NCBI GenBank assembly: GCA_023935145.1
Contig: CM043705.1
Location: forward strand, 52,646,084 to 52,710,083
DNA: 64,000 nucleotides
DNA from: Bretschneidera sinensis
Taxonomy: Eukaryota > Streptophyta > Magnoliopsida > Brassicales > Akaniaceae
Reading direction: 5' to 3'
Shown: piece by piece, positions 22,126-33,256 of the stretch
Layout of the letters: every line of letters starts with the position of its first letter
Numbering within the stretch: the stretch's first letter is position 1
The notes under the pieces: generated by a model
Databases searched by the model: none
What the model was told of the DNA's origin: nothing
What the model saw: only the letters and a program-made list of their open reading frames with translations
Translations under genes and position numbers: made by a program

Positions 22126-23247
22126 TGTTGACCCTCACCTATATTTTAATGATGACAAAACACAACCTTAATTATACTAACGATGCTATCTAAGTGTATT
22201 AAGTGAGAAAAGCATTCAACCAAGGATCAAGGTACAAGAACTCATTCCGAATCAAACACCAAGTCAAGATAGAAGACCTAGTATAGGTTAAGGTATTTAA
22301 ACAAGTTGTAAATATCACTTGTTCAGGTAAAAAGCTTGTCCAATGGCTCATTTTGAAAAATCATTTTAAAAACTAATGTTTTAAAATCAAAACCTTTTAA
22401 AAGAATGAAAAACTGGGTTGAAAGGCAACCCAATCGACTGGGTACTTACACCAGAAGACTTGTGTTTTGGACAGATAGTCCCCAATCGACTAGTAAGAAC
22501 AACCCAATCGACTGGTACTTTGGGCAAAAGTTTCCCAGTCGACTGGTAAGTCATACCCAGTCGATCGGTACTTTCAATAGCCTTAAAAATGTGATTTTTA
22601 ATCTTGACCCAGTCGACTGGTAGTTCAAAAAATATGATCATTGAGACGCGAGATTTCAGCACAAATTGTACCAAAACATACCAAATTAGCACAGAACGGG
22701 CATATAACATCAAGGCTATTTAAACCCACTCAATTGAGCATTTTTAAAAGAGGAATCACGCATTCAATCAAGTTTTTACTCATTGATACACAATAAGCTT
22801 TGAAATATTTGTGTTGAGCCATTCTTCAAGCTTTACCTTGAAAAAGAGATATTATTCAGTTGTGTAAGCTTTCATTGTTGTCTCTCTACCATTTACTTTA
22901 CAACATTTATTGTAAAGGGATTAGCTTCCAAGAGGAAGGCGTTTACTTCCGAGAGGAAAGGATTGTAAGGTTTGTGCAATACCCGTGAAGTTGCACGACT
23001 AATTTTCTTAGTGGATTACTTCAAGGAGGTTCCTTGAAGAGAGTAGACGTAGGGTCAGAACGAATTCGATATTTTCGAACCACTATAATCTTAGTTTGCA
23101 TTCTCTATTCCTTAAACACTTTATTTACAGTACATATTACTTGTTTATATGCTTGTGGTGTTATCAGTTTTTATAAACTATGTTTAATTAGCAAAAGTTT
23201 TTAAAAACCCAATTCACCCCCCTCTTGGGTTGAAACCTCAGTCTACA
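22126..23247 (+). repeat. 3' LTR of B
   Basis: TGTTGACCCTCACC to CTCAGTCTACA, 1122 bases, clearly the partner of 6992-8091. CCAGTCGACTGG-like array at 22430-22620. Followed by AGTCC and the resumed integrase of C. Confidence 0.92.
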
Positions 23248-23252
23248 AGTCC

Positions 23253-23864
23253 AATAAGTACTGTTAGTCTAGGTGACCATCAATATGCTCTAGTTATTAT
23301 TTATGACTATTCAAGATATACCTTTGTTATCTTTATTGCTTACAAGGATGAAGCTTTCAAAGGATTTGAAAACTTTTGCAAAAAGGTTCAAAATGAAAAA
23401 ATGAATTTATATTTCAAGCATTAGAAGTGATCATGGAAAAGAATTTGAAAACCAAAACTTTTCAAAATATTGTGATGAAAATGGAATTGATCACAACTTT
23501 TCAGCTCCTAGAACTCTTCAACAAAATGGAGTTGTTGAGAGGAAATAGAGTTCTAGAAGAATTTGCAAGAACAATGCTTTGTGAAAATAGCTTACCAAAA
23601 TACTTTTGGGCGGAAGTGGTAAACACTTCTTGCTATATCTTGAATAGAATTTTAATTAGACCTATGCTTGACAAAACTCCTTATGAATTATGGAAAGGTA
23701 GAAAACCTAATATCTCCTATTTTCGTACCTGTGGTTGTAAATGCTTCATCCTAAATAACAATAAAACTAACTTGGGTAAATTTGACTCTAAGACCGATGA
23801 GGGGATATTCTTATGATATTAAACCTTTAGTAAGGCTTATAGAGTCTTCAATAAGAGAACTCTA
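23253..23864 (+). pseudogene. integrase of copia C
   Basis: Resumes C after element B. It reads YALVIIYDYSRYTF, where the usual V-D-D-Y has Tyr for Asp, then ISSIRSDHGKEF in a shifted frame near 23400, then VVERK. Frameshifts lie near 23400 and 23545 and a TGA at 23814. ENSLPKYFWAEVVNTSCY and TPYELWKGRKPNISYF follow. Same gene order as B. C and F together appear to be one element. Confidence 0.85.
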
Positions 23865-25740
23865 ATGGTAGAAGAATCCGTATATATAACCGTTGACGAG
23901 TCTAACACAATTAATAGTAGAGAAGTTTCTTTCAATGATGATACTGATTTCATTCCAAGAACGGAAACACCTACTCCCATTGTTGACCCAAAGGAGAGTC
24001 CTCCTCAAGCAAATCAAGAGACTATAGCTCTCAAATTGGACCAACCATCTACAAGTCAACAAGAGGATGATCTTCCTAAAGATTGGAGGTATGTAAATTA
24101 TCACCTAATCGATCAAGTGATTGGTGATCCTTCACAAGGGGTAAGAACTCGTTCCTCTATTAGAAATATTTGCAACTACATAGTTTATTTGTCTCAAATA
24201 GAACCTAAAACATTTGTAGAAGCTGAAAAATATAATGATTGGATAATTTCCATGCAATAAGAAATAAATCAATTTGAAAGAAACAATGTATGGAATCTAG
24301 TTCCTAGACCAAAGAATCATACAATAATAGGAACTAAATGGGTATTTAGAAATAAGATGGATGAAAATGGAATAGTGACTAGAAACAAGGCTAGACTAGT
24401 TGCTAAGGCATATAATTAAGAAGAATGAATAGACTTTGATGAGACATATGCTCCCGTAGCAAGATTAGAAGCTATTCGAATGTTATTAGCTTTTGCATGC
24501 TTTAACAAATTCAAATTATTTCAAATGGATGTAAAAAATGCCTTTTTAAATAGCTTTATAGAAGAAAAGGTATATGTTGAACAACTTCTTGAATTTGAGA
24601 ATCCTAATCTTCCAAATTATGTCTACAAGCTTTCTAAAGCTCTATATGGGTTGAAGCAAGCTCTATGAGCATGGTATGAAAGACTAAGTAAATTTTTTAT
24701 TAACAATAACTTTGTAAGAGGTAAAATAGACACAACCCTCTTCACAAAAACTCACAAAAATGACACTTTACTATTCTAAATATATGTTGATGATATAATA
24801 TTTGGTGCTACTAATGAATCTATATGTCAAAAGTTTGCCAAGTGCATGCAAGGCGAATTTGAAATGAGCATGATGAGAGAGCTTACCTACTTCCTTGGAC
24901 TTCAAATCAAATAATTGAAAGGAGGCATCTTCATCAATCAATCAAAATACACTAAGGACCTACTAAAGAGGTTCGAGATAGAAAGCTCAAAGCCACTTGG
25001 TACTCCCATAAGCACATCTACAAAACTTGATCTTGATGAAGGAGGTAAGTGTGTAGATACTAAATATTATATAAGCATGATATGAGCTTTACTTTATTTA
25101 ACTGCAAGTAGACCTGATATAATATTCAGTGTATGTATGTGTGCTAGATTTCAAGTTAATCCTAAGGAATCACACATAATTGCGGTAAAAAGAATCCTTA
25201 GATATCTACAAGGAACTCAAACCCTCGGATTATGGTACTTTAGAGATTCATCTTTTGAGCTTGTAGGATATTCAGATGCTAGCTTTGCGGGGGTGTAGGT
25301 TAGATAGAAAAAGCACAAGTGGAACATGCCAATTCTTAGGTGCAATGTTAGCCTCTTGGTTTTCCAAGAAACAAAACGCCGTTGCACTATCAACCGCCGA
25401 GGTGGAATACGTAGCAGTTGGATGTTGTTGTGCCCAAGTATTGTGGATGAAACAACAACTAGAAGACTATGACATGAACTTTAAAAGTATGCAAATACAT
25501 AGTGATAATACAAGTGCTATCAACTTAACCAAAAACCCTATTCAGTACTCTAGAATTAAACACATAGAAATTAGACATCACTTCTTAAGAGACCATGCTC
25601 AAAAAGGTGATATAAGACTAGAATTCATACCTTCAGAAGATCAAATAGCTGACATTCTTACAAAACCTTTAAGTGAAGCTAGTTTCTGTAAAATTAGACT
25701 ATTAATGGGATTATTATATTATGATAAACTGTATGCTTGA
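23865..25740 (+). pseudogene. reverse transcriptase-RNase H of copia C
   Basis: Polyprotein tail with RT signatures [47 protein letters not shown] and YVDD (24783-24794). Stops occur near 24258, 24418, 24426 and 24666 and at several later places. RNase H (25276-25740) is open over 154 codons: SGTCQFLGAMLASWFSKKQ, ALSTAEVEYVAVG, HSDNTSAINLTKNP and LTKPLSEASF; the TEAEY-type Glu is preserved as E-V-E. The frame ends at TGA 25738-25740. Confidence 0.85.
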
Positions 25741-25876
25741 TTGCATCATCATTCATCATTGCATACTTGACATATAGTCAAAGAGTATTAAACCTTATTT
25801 AATATTTCCCTCACTCAAGATGGCATAGATAAACAAATTTCGTGCTAAAACTCAAAACTGGAATTTTTTTTGGGGT

Positions 25877-26108
25877 CCAATCAATTGGTAAGTCTATATC
25901 AATCGACTAGTAAACCAAGACCTTGTTTGAAGCCATTTTTTGAATTTCAGTTAACTACCCAGTCGACTAGTATGAATAACCCAGTCAATTGGTATTTCTC
26001 TATCAGTTTATCCAGTCGACTAGTGTCCCGACCCAGTCGACTGGTATGTTAAAAATTTTCAAATCTGCAAATGATCCAGTCGACTGGTGCCCTAACCCAG
26101 TCGACTGG
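25877..26108 (+). repeat. internal CCAGTCGACTGG array before ORF3 of C
   Basis: About eight copies of the palindromic word, several diverged (CCAATCAATTGG at 25877). Perfect copies lie at the downstream end, the last at 26097-26108, 11 bases before the TATA box. Same layout as B. Confidence 0.85.
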
Positions 26109-26119
26109 TATTGCGATTC

Positions 26120-26127
26120 TATAAATA
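26120..26127 (+). promoter_or_regulatory. internal TATA box before ORF3 of C
   Basis: TATAAATA in the context GCGATTCTATAAATAGTC, as in B at 19941. Predicted. Confidence 0.5.
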
Positions 26128-26340
26128 GTCTCTTCAGATTTTTCAGTTTTTCACGCCATTTTTGAAACCCTAAGCTTTCTCTCTCTAAAAAAAGCTCATC
26201 GTTTTGACCAAAATCTCCTCAAAACACTCCATAAAAGCGTTGATCTCCTCCTCTATACCAATTATTTTAACTTTCTACGGTTGAAATCTCCATTTTTTAC
26301 CAAAATCTCCCTTTCTCCCTAAAAACACTCTTCGTACAAA

Positions 26341-27229
26341 ATATCTGAGAGAATCCACATTAAAACCATAGTTGGGGGACCTCACGCGCCTACTAGGCTA
26401 AGGTCCACCAAATCTACTGCTCTGGACTCAAAAAGGAAGGGATTAGCGGGCTCCTCGAGCAAGAAGGCAAGGACAAAGCTTGACAACTCCCTGTTCTCCA
26501 GCCCCGCAGCAAAAGAGAGGTATACCACTATCATCCGTCATCAAAAGATCATGACGGGTAAATTCGTTGACTTCGAATCTATTCATCATGGTAACTTCGA
26601 TATTTTACCCTCTTTTAAAACAATTAACTTGACCCCACTTGTCAAGATACACCAGAAATTTTACCCACGACTGATTCATCAGTTCTATGCGAACTTTGTG
26701 AAACCTAGTCCTCTACGGTTTAGAACCAGTGTAATGGGTGTGGAGTTCGAGGTCAACACTGACCTCCTTGTGAGTATTCTAAGGATCATTGTGGGAGGGA
26801 TCCAATGGTGTCTAGACGGATGGCTAGACAATTTCGATTACGAGGAGGCATGTCATATAGTTAGGGGTGACCCTAACTATGTCTTTCAACCCACTATATT
26901 TCACACATGTAGTGACATGACCCTTGACTCGAAGTTGTTCAACCTTATTGTGAGTTGGACCATCCATCCGAGACTCAGGAGTCGAGGCTATCTATCAAAG
27001 ATAGATGTAGTATTGATTTGGTGCCTTAAAACTGGACACCACTTCAATATCTACCCCTTACTACTCGCCAACATGATTAACAGCAAAGCTAGTGCCTCCA
27101 GATGCCTTCCCTATGGTATGTTCATCATACTCATCCTCCAACACTTTCGGGTTCCTCTTCCTGCCTCCGAGGCTCAGGATATCGACCCCATGGACATCAT
27201 CAACGTCTCATCTCTGAAGAAGATGGGTT
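26341..27229 (+). pseudogene. ORF3 of copia C, start lost and cut by D
   Basis: Collinear with B ORF3. The position of the B start codon is ATA here, followed by a TGA-free frame through IVGGPHAPTRLRSTKS, FYPRLIHQFYANFVKPS, GWLDNFDYEEACHIV and LPYGMFIILILQHFRVPL up to 27229, where gypsy D is inserted. Apart from the start it has no stop for ~296 codons, so it is better preserved than B. Most of the acidic and coiled C-terminus is missing at the insertion. Confidence 0.75.
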
Positions 27230-28500
27230 TGATAAGTGCTTAAATAGTCATATTTAAGCCCCTTAATTTACATTTATTAAGTTTCTTATTTATCTATTTC
27301 TATGGATTTTACTTCATTTTCGTGTTTCATGTGTTTTTCACAGGACTTGGACAAAAAGATAATAATTTAGAGATTTTAGGAGCAAAAGTCAAGTTCTGCC
27401 ATCCAGCAAGGTGCGCTCAAGTGCACCCCCCTTGAGATCGAGCGCACTTGAAGAAGGCTCGGGCGCACACATGCACTCAAGCGCATACGGCATACGCTCG
27501 AGCGCAATCACTCCAGAGGTAGCAGAGCCAGAATTGGAAAGAAGTCTTCCGACTCCAAAAAGAAATTAAGGGTTTCAGGACACCATAAGGACCCTATAAA
27601 TAGCCCTGTAAATCACATAACCCATACCTTTTGTTCTAGATTCGAAGTAGAGAGCTTAGGAGAGGATTTGACGACTCGTCTTCCGAGTCTTCTTCGGTTT
27701 TCATTTTCTGTTTTTATTTAATTATGTTTAGCATGTCTACTTTACTTAGTATATGTAACTAAACTCCTATAGGGCTCGAGTGAAGCCCTAGTTATGCTTT
27801 ACCACATATTCATTCATTGATTATCTTTGCTATAGCCTTGTTAGAATATTTAACTTGATTAATACGTGTTTATATTTACATTCCTCATATGTATGTGCCT
27901 GATCAACGTATGCATAAGGTATGGATAGGTTAGTCGAATCAATTTGGATGACCGAGTTCTGGGTTCGACATTAGTAATAAGGGATATCCACACCGGATTC
28001 CCGGGTTAATCAACATGGGAAACCAGGAGCGGACCAAGCCCTAGGTCCCGTGTGGTTGTCGATCTCCACAAACCTCATGCTCTCTTAAGGAACAACTCAG
28101 TATACACCCATGCTGAATCCCTTAAGAGAGAAAAGAGTTAAAGTATACACCATGCCTAACTCGTTGTATAGGGAGATCAATAGCCTAAGGTGTGGACCAA
28201 GCCCTTAGGTTGGCTACCATTACATATTCATGATAAGGCTAGAGCACTGAAACCTTAGTTAGTGGAAAAGTATAATTAGTGCTGGATATCGTAGCCCTAT
28301 GATCTCATTATTGTTATTTACTCAATCAAATTGCTATTTCTCTTTTTAATTTGAAGAAACTAATTCTAAAAACGAAATTCACCAATCCCTATGGAAATGA
28401 TCTCGCACTTGCACACTATGCTACCACAGACCTTGTGCACTTGCAAGTAAAACTAGAACGGGTATTTGCATATTTATTTAAATAGATAATTGCTCCAACA
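27230..28500 (+). repeat. 5' LTR of D
   Basis: TGATAAGTGCTTAAATAG to GCTCCAACA, 1271 bases, distantly like the H LTR (TGATGAGTGC, CCCCTTAATTTAC). U3 holds GC-rich words around CGCTCGAGCG (perfect palindrome at 27495-27504) from ~27410 to 27510. TATAAATA at 27595. Confidence 0.88.
27595..27602 (+). promoter_or_regulatory. TATA box of D LTR
   Basis: TATAAATA in ACCCTATAAATAGCCC, ~90 bases after the GC-rich word array. Predicted. Confidence 0.55.
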
Positions 28501-28506
28501 AGTTTT

Positions 28507-28523
28507 TGGTGCCGTTGCTGGGG
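28507..28523 (+). other. primer binding site of D (tRNA-Asp)
   Basis: Two transitions away from the intact E site at 29958; complementary to the 3' end of tRNA-Asp. Confidence 0.85.
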
Positions 28524-28675
28524 ATTGTGCTAAATTTCTTTTAGAATTAATTTCTCATTTAGTTTAATTACCATTATTTCTTATTCTATTTGCAAATCTG
28601 TTTTTATCTTATCTTTTGTTTCATTATAAATAAATAAAAAACCTAATCAATTCCTTTTTCTCTGTTTCAGATACT

Positions 28676-29952
28676 TGATAAGAGCCATAAAATGCATCTC
28701 AAAGATGTTTAATTGTTAGCATTTTATGATTTTTCTCGGTCTTTATTGCACTCTTGTGTGTTGATAACTCTTAAGTAATATCATTAGACTACTAACGTAT
28801 TCAAGTACATTTTCAGGTGTTTTGAGTCCAAAGAAGAGAAGAAGCGATCGTTGTTTAAAAGCAACAAGGGTCCATGCATGACGAAGCAGAAGAATGGCTA
28901 CGAAGAGGCAAAGCATGAAGATTAGCAGCAAAAAAGCCAGCACCGCAGTGCCAAAAAATATACATATGGTGACCCACCAGCCAGCACCGCGGTGCTCCTC
29001 AACAACACCGCGGGGCCCAGAAGGACGCCCATTCCAGCTTATACCTAGCGCCGAGGTGCTCCCCAACAGCACCGCAGCGCGCACACGAATTTACATCTCC
29101 GAGTTAGACTTTAATTAGGGTTTTTAAACACTAGATTAAACCCAAGAATACCCTTGGTCTTTTGTACTATAAATAAGACACTTAGGGTTTAAGGGAAGAT
29201 CATCTTGGCTGTGAGCAAAGACCCAGAAGTTGAAGACAACAACTCTCATCCACAAAAGTGTTTAGCCATGAACACCATGGCTAACTAACTTCCAAGCAAA
29301 GCGAAGGGATGAATCCCTAGGTGTAGTTGTTCCTATCTATGCTTATTTGGTTTAGTTGTAATAAGAATTTATTGTCAAAAATTGTCATGATTTACTTCTT
29401 TATCTAATTATAAGATTTTATCTATTCTGGTGATTGTATCTGTTCCTTGATATAACTTTAGTCATGCTTCTCTTATATCAAGATTATTGGGTATAATTGA
29501 GTTCGGTAAGTCTAGCCTTTAGGTTTGTCCATTACTACAATATTGTCAATAAAAATATATTGTCATTTCTTAATAAACCTATAGGATAGATCATACATGC
29601 ATGCATCATAAATAAGAAGTATTTCATTACAATCATATTAGGGTTTACACATGTTCTCATTGAATATTTGCCGATTGCATGCTTGGGATGTGAAATGTGC
29701 AATCAAGATAAAAGCAACTGAATCAAGTTAGGACTAGGACAACGAACCCAGGGAGGATTCCTGGATCCTTGTTGCCTCTCTATTATATTTCACAAACCTA
29801 CACAATTACTTCATCATCAATTTCAGATTCTTTACTTATTATATCGTCTCATATTAATGTTCACATCTCTCTTTATAGTTAAAATTGTTTCCCTGTGGAA
29901 TCGACACCCCAAAGCTGTGCTACAACAACCGCGAATGTTTTGAGCGTAATCA
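28676..29952 (+). repeat. 5' LTR of E
   Basis: TGATAAGAGCC to GAGCGTAATCA, 1277 bases, same family as the LTRs of A and I. U3 carries AGCACCGCGGTGCT words (28939-29085; perfect palindrome at 28983-28996) and TATAAATA at 29168. Confidence 0.9.
28939..29085 (+). repeat. GC-rich AGCACCGCGGTGCT word array in U3 of E
   Basis: About five variants of the word, e.g. AGCACCGCAGTGCC, AGCACCGCGGTGCT and AGCGCCGAGGTGCT. The same core occurs in the internal array upstream of ORF3 of G (4921-5100), which supports E and G being one element. Confidence 0.8.
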
Positions 29953-29957
29953 AATTT

Positions 29958-29974
29958 TGGCGCCGTTGCCGGGG
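29958..29974 (+). other. primer binding site of E (tRNA-Asp)
   Basis: TGGCGCCGTTGCCGGGG, the exact complement expected for the 3' end of plant tRNA-Asp including CCA; the usual Athila primer. Confidence 0.9.
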
Positions 29975-30109
29975 AAACGCGCTTACTCATAAGGAAGTTT
30001 GTCAACTCTAAGACAAGACAGTACTATCTTTCTTTTATATTTTGATTTTTTTTCTTTATTTTGTTATGTTCTATTTATTTCTTTTAAAATCAGTTGGTGC
30101 ATCCTTAGA

Positions 30110-31023
30110 CAGAGAGATTCGCGATGGAGATTCATTAAGGGTCCTGAAATAGTGATACCTTTCCCTTTCACGTCCGTTAGTGAAACCTCGCCTAGATCAA
30201 ACTCTAGTGTTCACCCCACAGAAAATTTAGAAAACTTCGTTAACATGGCTGAAAACCCTAATGAAAATGTTGCTGGGACACTTAAAGACTACCTACATCC
30301 TAACCGGACAGCCACACCATCGTGTATTATGTTTCCAGCGAACACCCACCATCAAGACTTTAAACCAGGGATGATACAATTACTCCCCACTTTTCATGGC
30401 TTGGAAAACGAAAACCCATATGTGCACATTAGATAATTTGAGGAAGTAGTTGCGACTTTCCATAGTTAAGATGTAACCAATGATATCATGAGACTCAAGT
30501 TTTTTCCTTTCTCCTTGAAGGATAAAGCTAAGATTTGGTAATACTGGTTGAGACCACGATCTATTGGGTCATGGAATGAGATGACCCAAGTCTTTTTCAA
30601 CAAATACTTCCCTCAATATAAAACTAATGCATTGAAAAGACAAATCTACACCTTTGCACAAAAGGAAAACGAGACTTTGTATCAGTCTTGAGAGAAATTT
30701 AAAGAGCTGTTAAGTATGTGTCCACATCATGGGTACGAAAATTGGCACTTAGTGAGCTATTTCTATGAGGGTCTTACCTATAGAGAGCGCCAATTTATCG
30801 AGATGATGTGCAATGGTGAATTTCTGCAAAAAGACCCTGATAAGGCTTTTGAGTACCTCAATGAGCTTGCTGAAAAAGGTCACACATGGACTGGACCTAG
30901 TGCTACTAAAAGCACAAATAAGTTATGACCTATAGGAAACCCTAGTGGTGAAGGAATTTACCATCTTAGGGAAGAGAATAGTCTTAAGGCCAAGGTCAAG
31001 ATGCTTACTAGGGAATTGAAATA
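30110..31023 (+). pseudogene. gag of gypsy E
   Basis: Capsid region aligned with I gag: GTLKDYLHPNRTATPSC, GMIQLLPTFHGLENEN, MTQVFFNKYFPQYKTNALKR and KELLSMCPHHGYENW. Stops near 30433, 30468, 30540 and 30690 break it. It ends at MLTRELK* near 31021. The zinc knuckle and C-terminal part present in I are deleted here, and the sequence jumps to the protease leader. The N-terminus before MAENPNENVAG (30245) is uncertain. Confidence 0.82.
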
Positions 31024-31880
31024 AATAATGAAATCCTTGAGAACTTAAGGCAAGTGAAACTTAATCTTCCTCTTTTGCATGTGATTAAACAAGTCCCTAT
31101 CTATGCAAAAGTTCTCAAGGATTTATGCACCATTAAAAGGAAACACCATGTTAAGAAAATGGCATTCCTAGCTGAGCAAGTTAGTGCGTTAATTGAGCAA
31201 AGAATTCCACCAAAATACAAAGATCGACGCTGTCCTACCATTACTTGCAGCATTGGAAATCATGAGGTAGGACAAGCTTTGCTAGATTTAGGAGCTAGTG
31301 TAAACCTGATGCCATTCTCCATTTACTTACAACTAGGGTTATGAGAAATCAAACCAACCGGCGTGGTATTGCAATTAGCTGACCGTTCAGTCAAAGTACT
31401 CTGGGGTGTGGTAGAGGATGTCTTGATTCAAATTGATAAATTCTACTATCCTGTTGATTGCTTAATTCTTGATACTACTTCTACTGTTGATACTAACTCT
31501 AAATCCCTTTGATTTTGGGTAGACATTTCCTTGCTATTGCAAATGCTCTAATAAATTGTAGGAATGGACTCATGAAACTATCTTTTGGTAACATGACACT
31601 TGAAATGAATATTTTCAATGTTGCAAAGTAGCCCAAAGAAGAGGATGAAAACCACCAACTTTACATGATTGAGTCACTCATCAATGAGGGAGTCTTTTTA
31701 ACTCATAATTATAACCCTCTTAAGAGTTTTCTTGTTAGTTTTGAGATAGATTTATTTGATAATAAAACTGATATGATTAATATTTGTGCTGTTTTTGACA
31801 AATCTCAGGATTATAGCAATCGGGCATGGCAACCAAGGTTTGAGGAGCTGCCTGAAAGAAGCAAGACATAAGTCCTCTCA
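31024..31880 (+). pseudogene. protease region of gypsy E
   Basis: Retroviral-type aspartic protease. LPLLHVIKQVPIYAKVLKDL leads to CPTITCSIGNHEVGQALLD and LLDLGASVNLMPFSIYLQL, with catalytic D-L-G-A. A TGA follows at ~31342, then VVLQLADRSVKVLWGVVEDV. Several stops and a frameshift near 31510 break the rest. NHQLYMIESLINEGVFL (31650 on) is the same post-protease spacer as the remnant in I. Homologous to H at 58200-58530. Confidence 0.83.
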
Positions 31881-32840
31881 AGTGTGGAAGAACCTAAGGT
31901 TAAACTAAAGCCGCTACCTAAGGGCTTAAAGCATGCTTTTCTCGGTCCAGGTGATACCTTTCCTGTTATTATTTCTTCTGAATTATCTGAGACCCAAGGT
32001 GAGAAACTACTTCAAACTTTGAATGCACACAAATCAGCCCTAGGTTGGAGCATGGCTGATTTAAAGGGAATTAATCCCCTAATCTGCTCCCATAAAATAA
32101 AATTGGATGAAGGAGCTAGTCCTCGTAGAGACCCTTAACGTAGGCTTAACCCCACTATGAAAGAAATAGTGAAAAATGAAGTGCTGAAATTGTTAGATGC
32201 GGGTATTATATATCCCATAGCTGATAGTAAATAGGTAAGTCCTACACAAGTCATTCCTAAAAAGTCCGGAGTCACGGTAGTAAAGAATGACCAAGGAGAG
32301 CTAGTCCCTACCAAACTTGTGACCGGGTGGCGTATGTGCATCGATTACAGAAAATTAAATGCTGCCACCCGGAAAGACCACTTTCCACTCCCTTTTATTG
32401 ATCAAATTCTTGAGCGTATAGCTGGTCATCCCTTTTACTATTTTCTAGATGGTTATTCTGGTTATTATCAAATAGAAATTGCATTAGAAGACCAAGAAAA
32501 AACCACTTTTACTTGTCCTTTTGGCACCTATGCTTTTTGTAGAATGCCATTTGGATTATGTAATGCTCCTGCCACTTTTCAACGCTGCATGATGAGTATT
32601 TTTAGTGACATGGTTGAAAGTTGCATGGAGGTTTTTATAGATGATCTAACTATTTTCGGATCTTCATTTGAAGCATGCTTAATGAATTTAGAAAAAGTAT
32701 TAATTCGTTGTTAGGAAAAAGAATTGGTTTTAAATTAGGAAAAATTCCATTTATATCTCTTCTAAAGGAATAGACGTCGATCAATCTAAGATTGAATTAA
32801 TCTCTAAATTGCCCACACCTAAGACAATAAAGGATGTGTG
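31881..32840 (+). pseudogene. reverse transcriptase of gypsy E
   Basis: Motifs in order: GWSMADLKGINPLICSHKI, LLDAGIIYPIADSK*VSP, WRMCIDYRKLNAATRKDHF, YYFLDGYSGYYQI (first Asp), FCRMPFGLCNAPATFQR, and FIDDLTIFGSSF with both catalytic Asp residues of the FxDD box. The tail past 32714 has stops; the thumb/connection is collapsed, since KTIKDV near 32833 joins directly to RNase H, a deletion of several hundred bases relative to H. Confidence 0.86.
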
Positions 32841-33256
32841 GTCCTTTAAACCTTGCCTTTGAAATCATGTGTGATGCTTGTGACTACGCTGTAGGTGCTG
32901 TTCTTGGACAGTGAAGAGAGGGAAAACCATTTGTCATTTACTATGCTAGTAAAACTTTAAATAATGCTCAAATGAATTACTCTACAACTGAAAAAGAATT
33001 ACTAGCTGTAGTATTTGCTTTAGATAAATTCCGTGCTTATTTAATTGGTTCCCCTATTCTTATTTTTACAGATCATGCAGCACTCAAGTACCTTCTTAAT
33101 AAGAAGGATGCTAAAGCACGACTGCTCCGATGGATCCTCCTCCTACAAGAATTCGACATCACCATCAAAGACAAAAAAAGAGTGAAAAATGTAGTGGCTA
33201 ATCATCTTTCAAGACTTACTTTCGAGGACACTTGTGATGACATGCCACATAGTTGA
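32841..33256 (+). pseudogene. RNase H of gypsy E, ends at inversion breakpoint
   Basis: [76 protein letters not shown] and [18 protein letters not shown]: the RNase H of the Athila/Tat RT. Open 32972-33256. The last five codons and stop (MPHS*) come from the join with reverse copia at ~33256. In intact relatives the next residues are (R/E)DFLDEQLL, which is how G starts at 6625. Confidence 0.86.

Larger units (their letters stand above)
6992..23247 (+). mobile_element. SIRE-like copia element B (nested host of I)
   Basis: Full-length Ty1/copia element with both LTRs (6992-8091 and 22126-23247), iMet primer site, gag, PR, IN, RT, RNase H, a third ORF and a polypurine tract. Without gypsy I (6190 bases plus a 5-base duplication) it is ~10.06 kb, a length usual for the SIRE/Maximus lineage. 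The target duplication is GGTCC at 6987-6991 against AGTCC at 23248-23252 (one change). The interrupted host is copia C of the same family. All ORFs carry stops or frameshifts. Confidence 0.92.
27230..28675 (+). mobile_element. gypsy element D, 5' end
   Basis: LTR plus primer site and ~150 bases of leader, inserted into ORF3 of C; the upstream 5-base flank is GGGTT (27225-27229). It is cut by element E at 28676. The remainder of D is not visible: after the inversion it would lie beyond G and A, left of the window. Confidence 0.85.
6626..33256. other. inferred inverted segment, ~26.6 kb
   Basis: Inferred from both ends. At the left, gypsy G (-) meets copia C (+). At the right, gypsy E (+) meets copia F (-). 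Re-inverting the segment joins E RNase H to G integrase with almost no gap, and F protease to C pre-integrase with ~25 bases missing. Both joins then lie on the minus strand. Breakpoint precision is about 5 bases. A misassembly could give the same picture. Confidence 0.7.
28676..33256 (+). mobile_element. gypsy element E (5' half of split E/G)
   Basis: LTR, intact primer site, gag, protease, RT and RNase H in order. Stops abruptly six codons after [10 protein letters not shown] at 33256, where reverse-strand copia begins. No integrase or 3' LTR follows here; the matching integrase half is G (2976-6625) on the other strand. The 5' flank is ATACT (28671-28675) inside D. It also has internal deletions: the gag zinc-knuckle region and the RT thumb are missing. 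Confidence 0.88.

Noticed and set aside
29953..29974. tRNA-Asp gene fragment
   Set aside because: Only the 17-base 3' complement directly after an LTR: a retrotransposon primer site.
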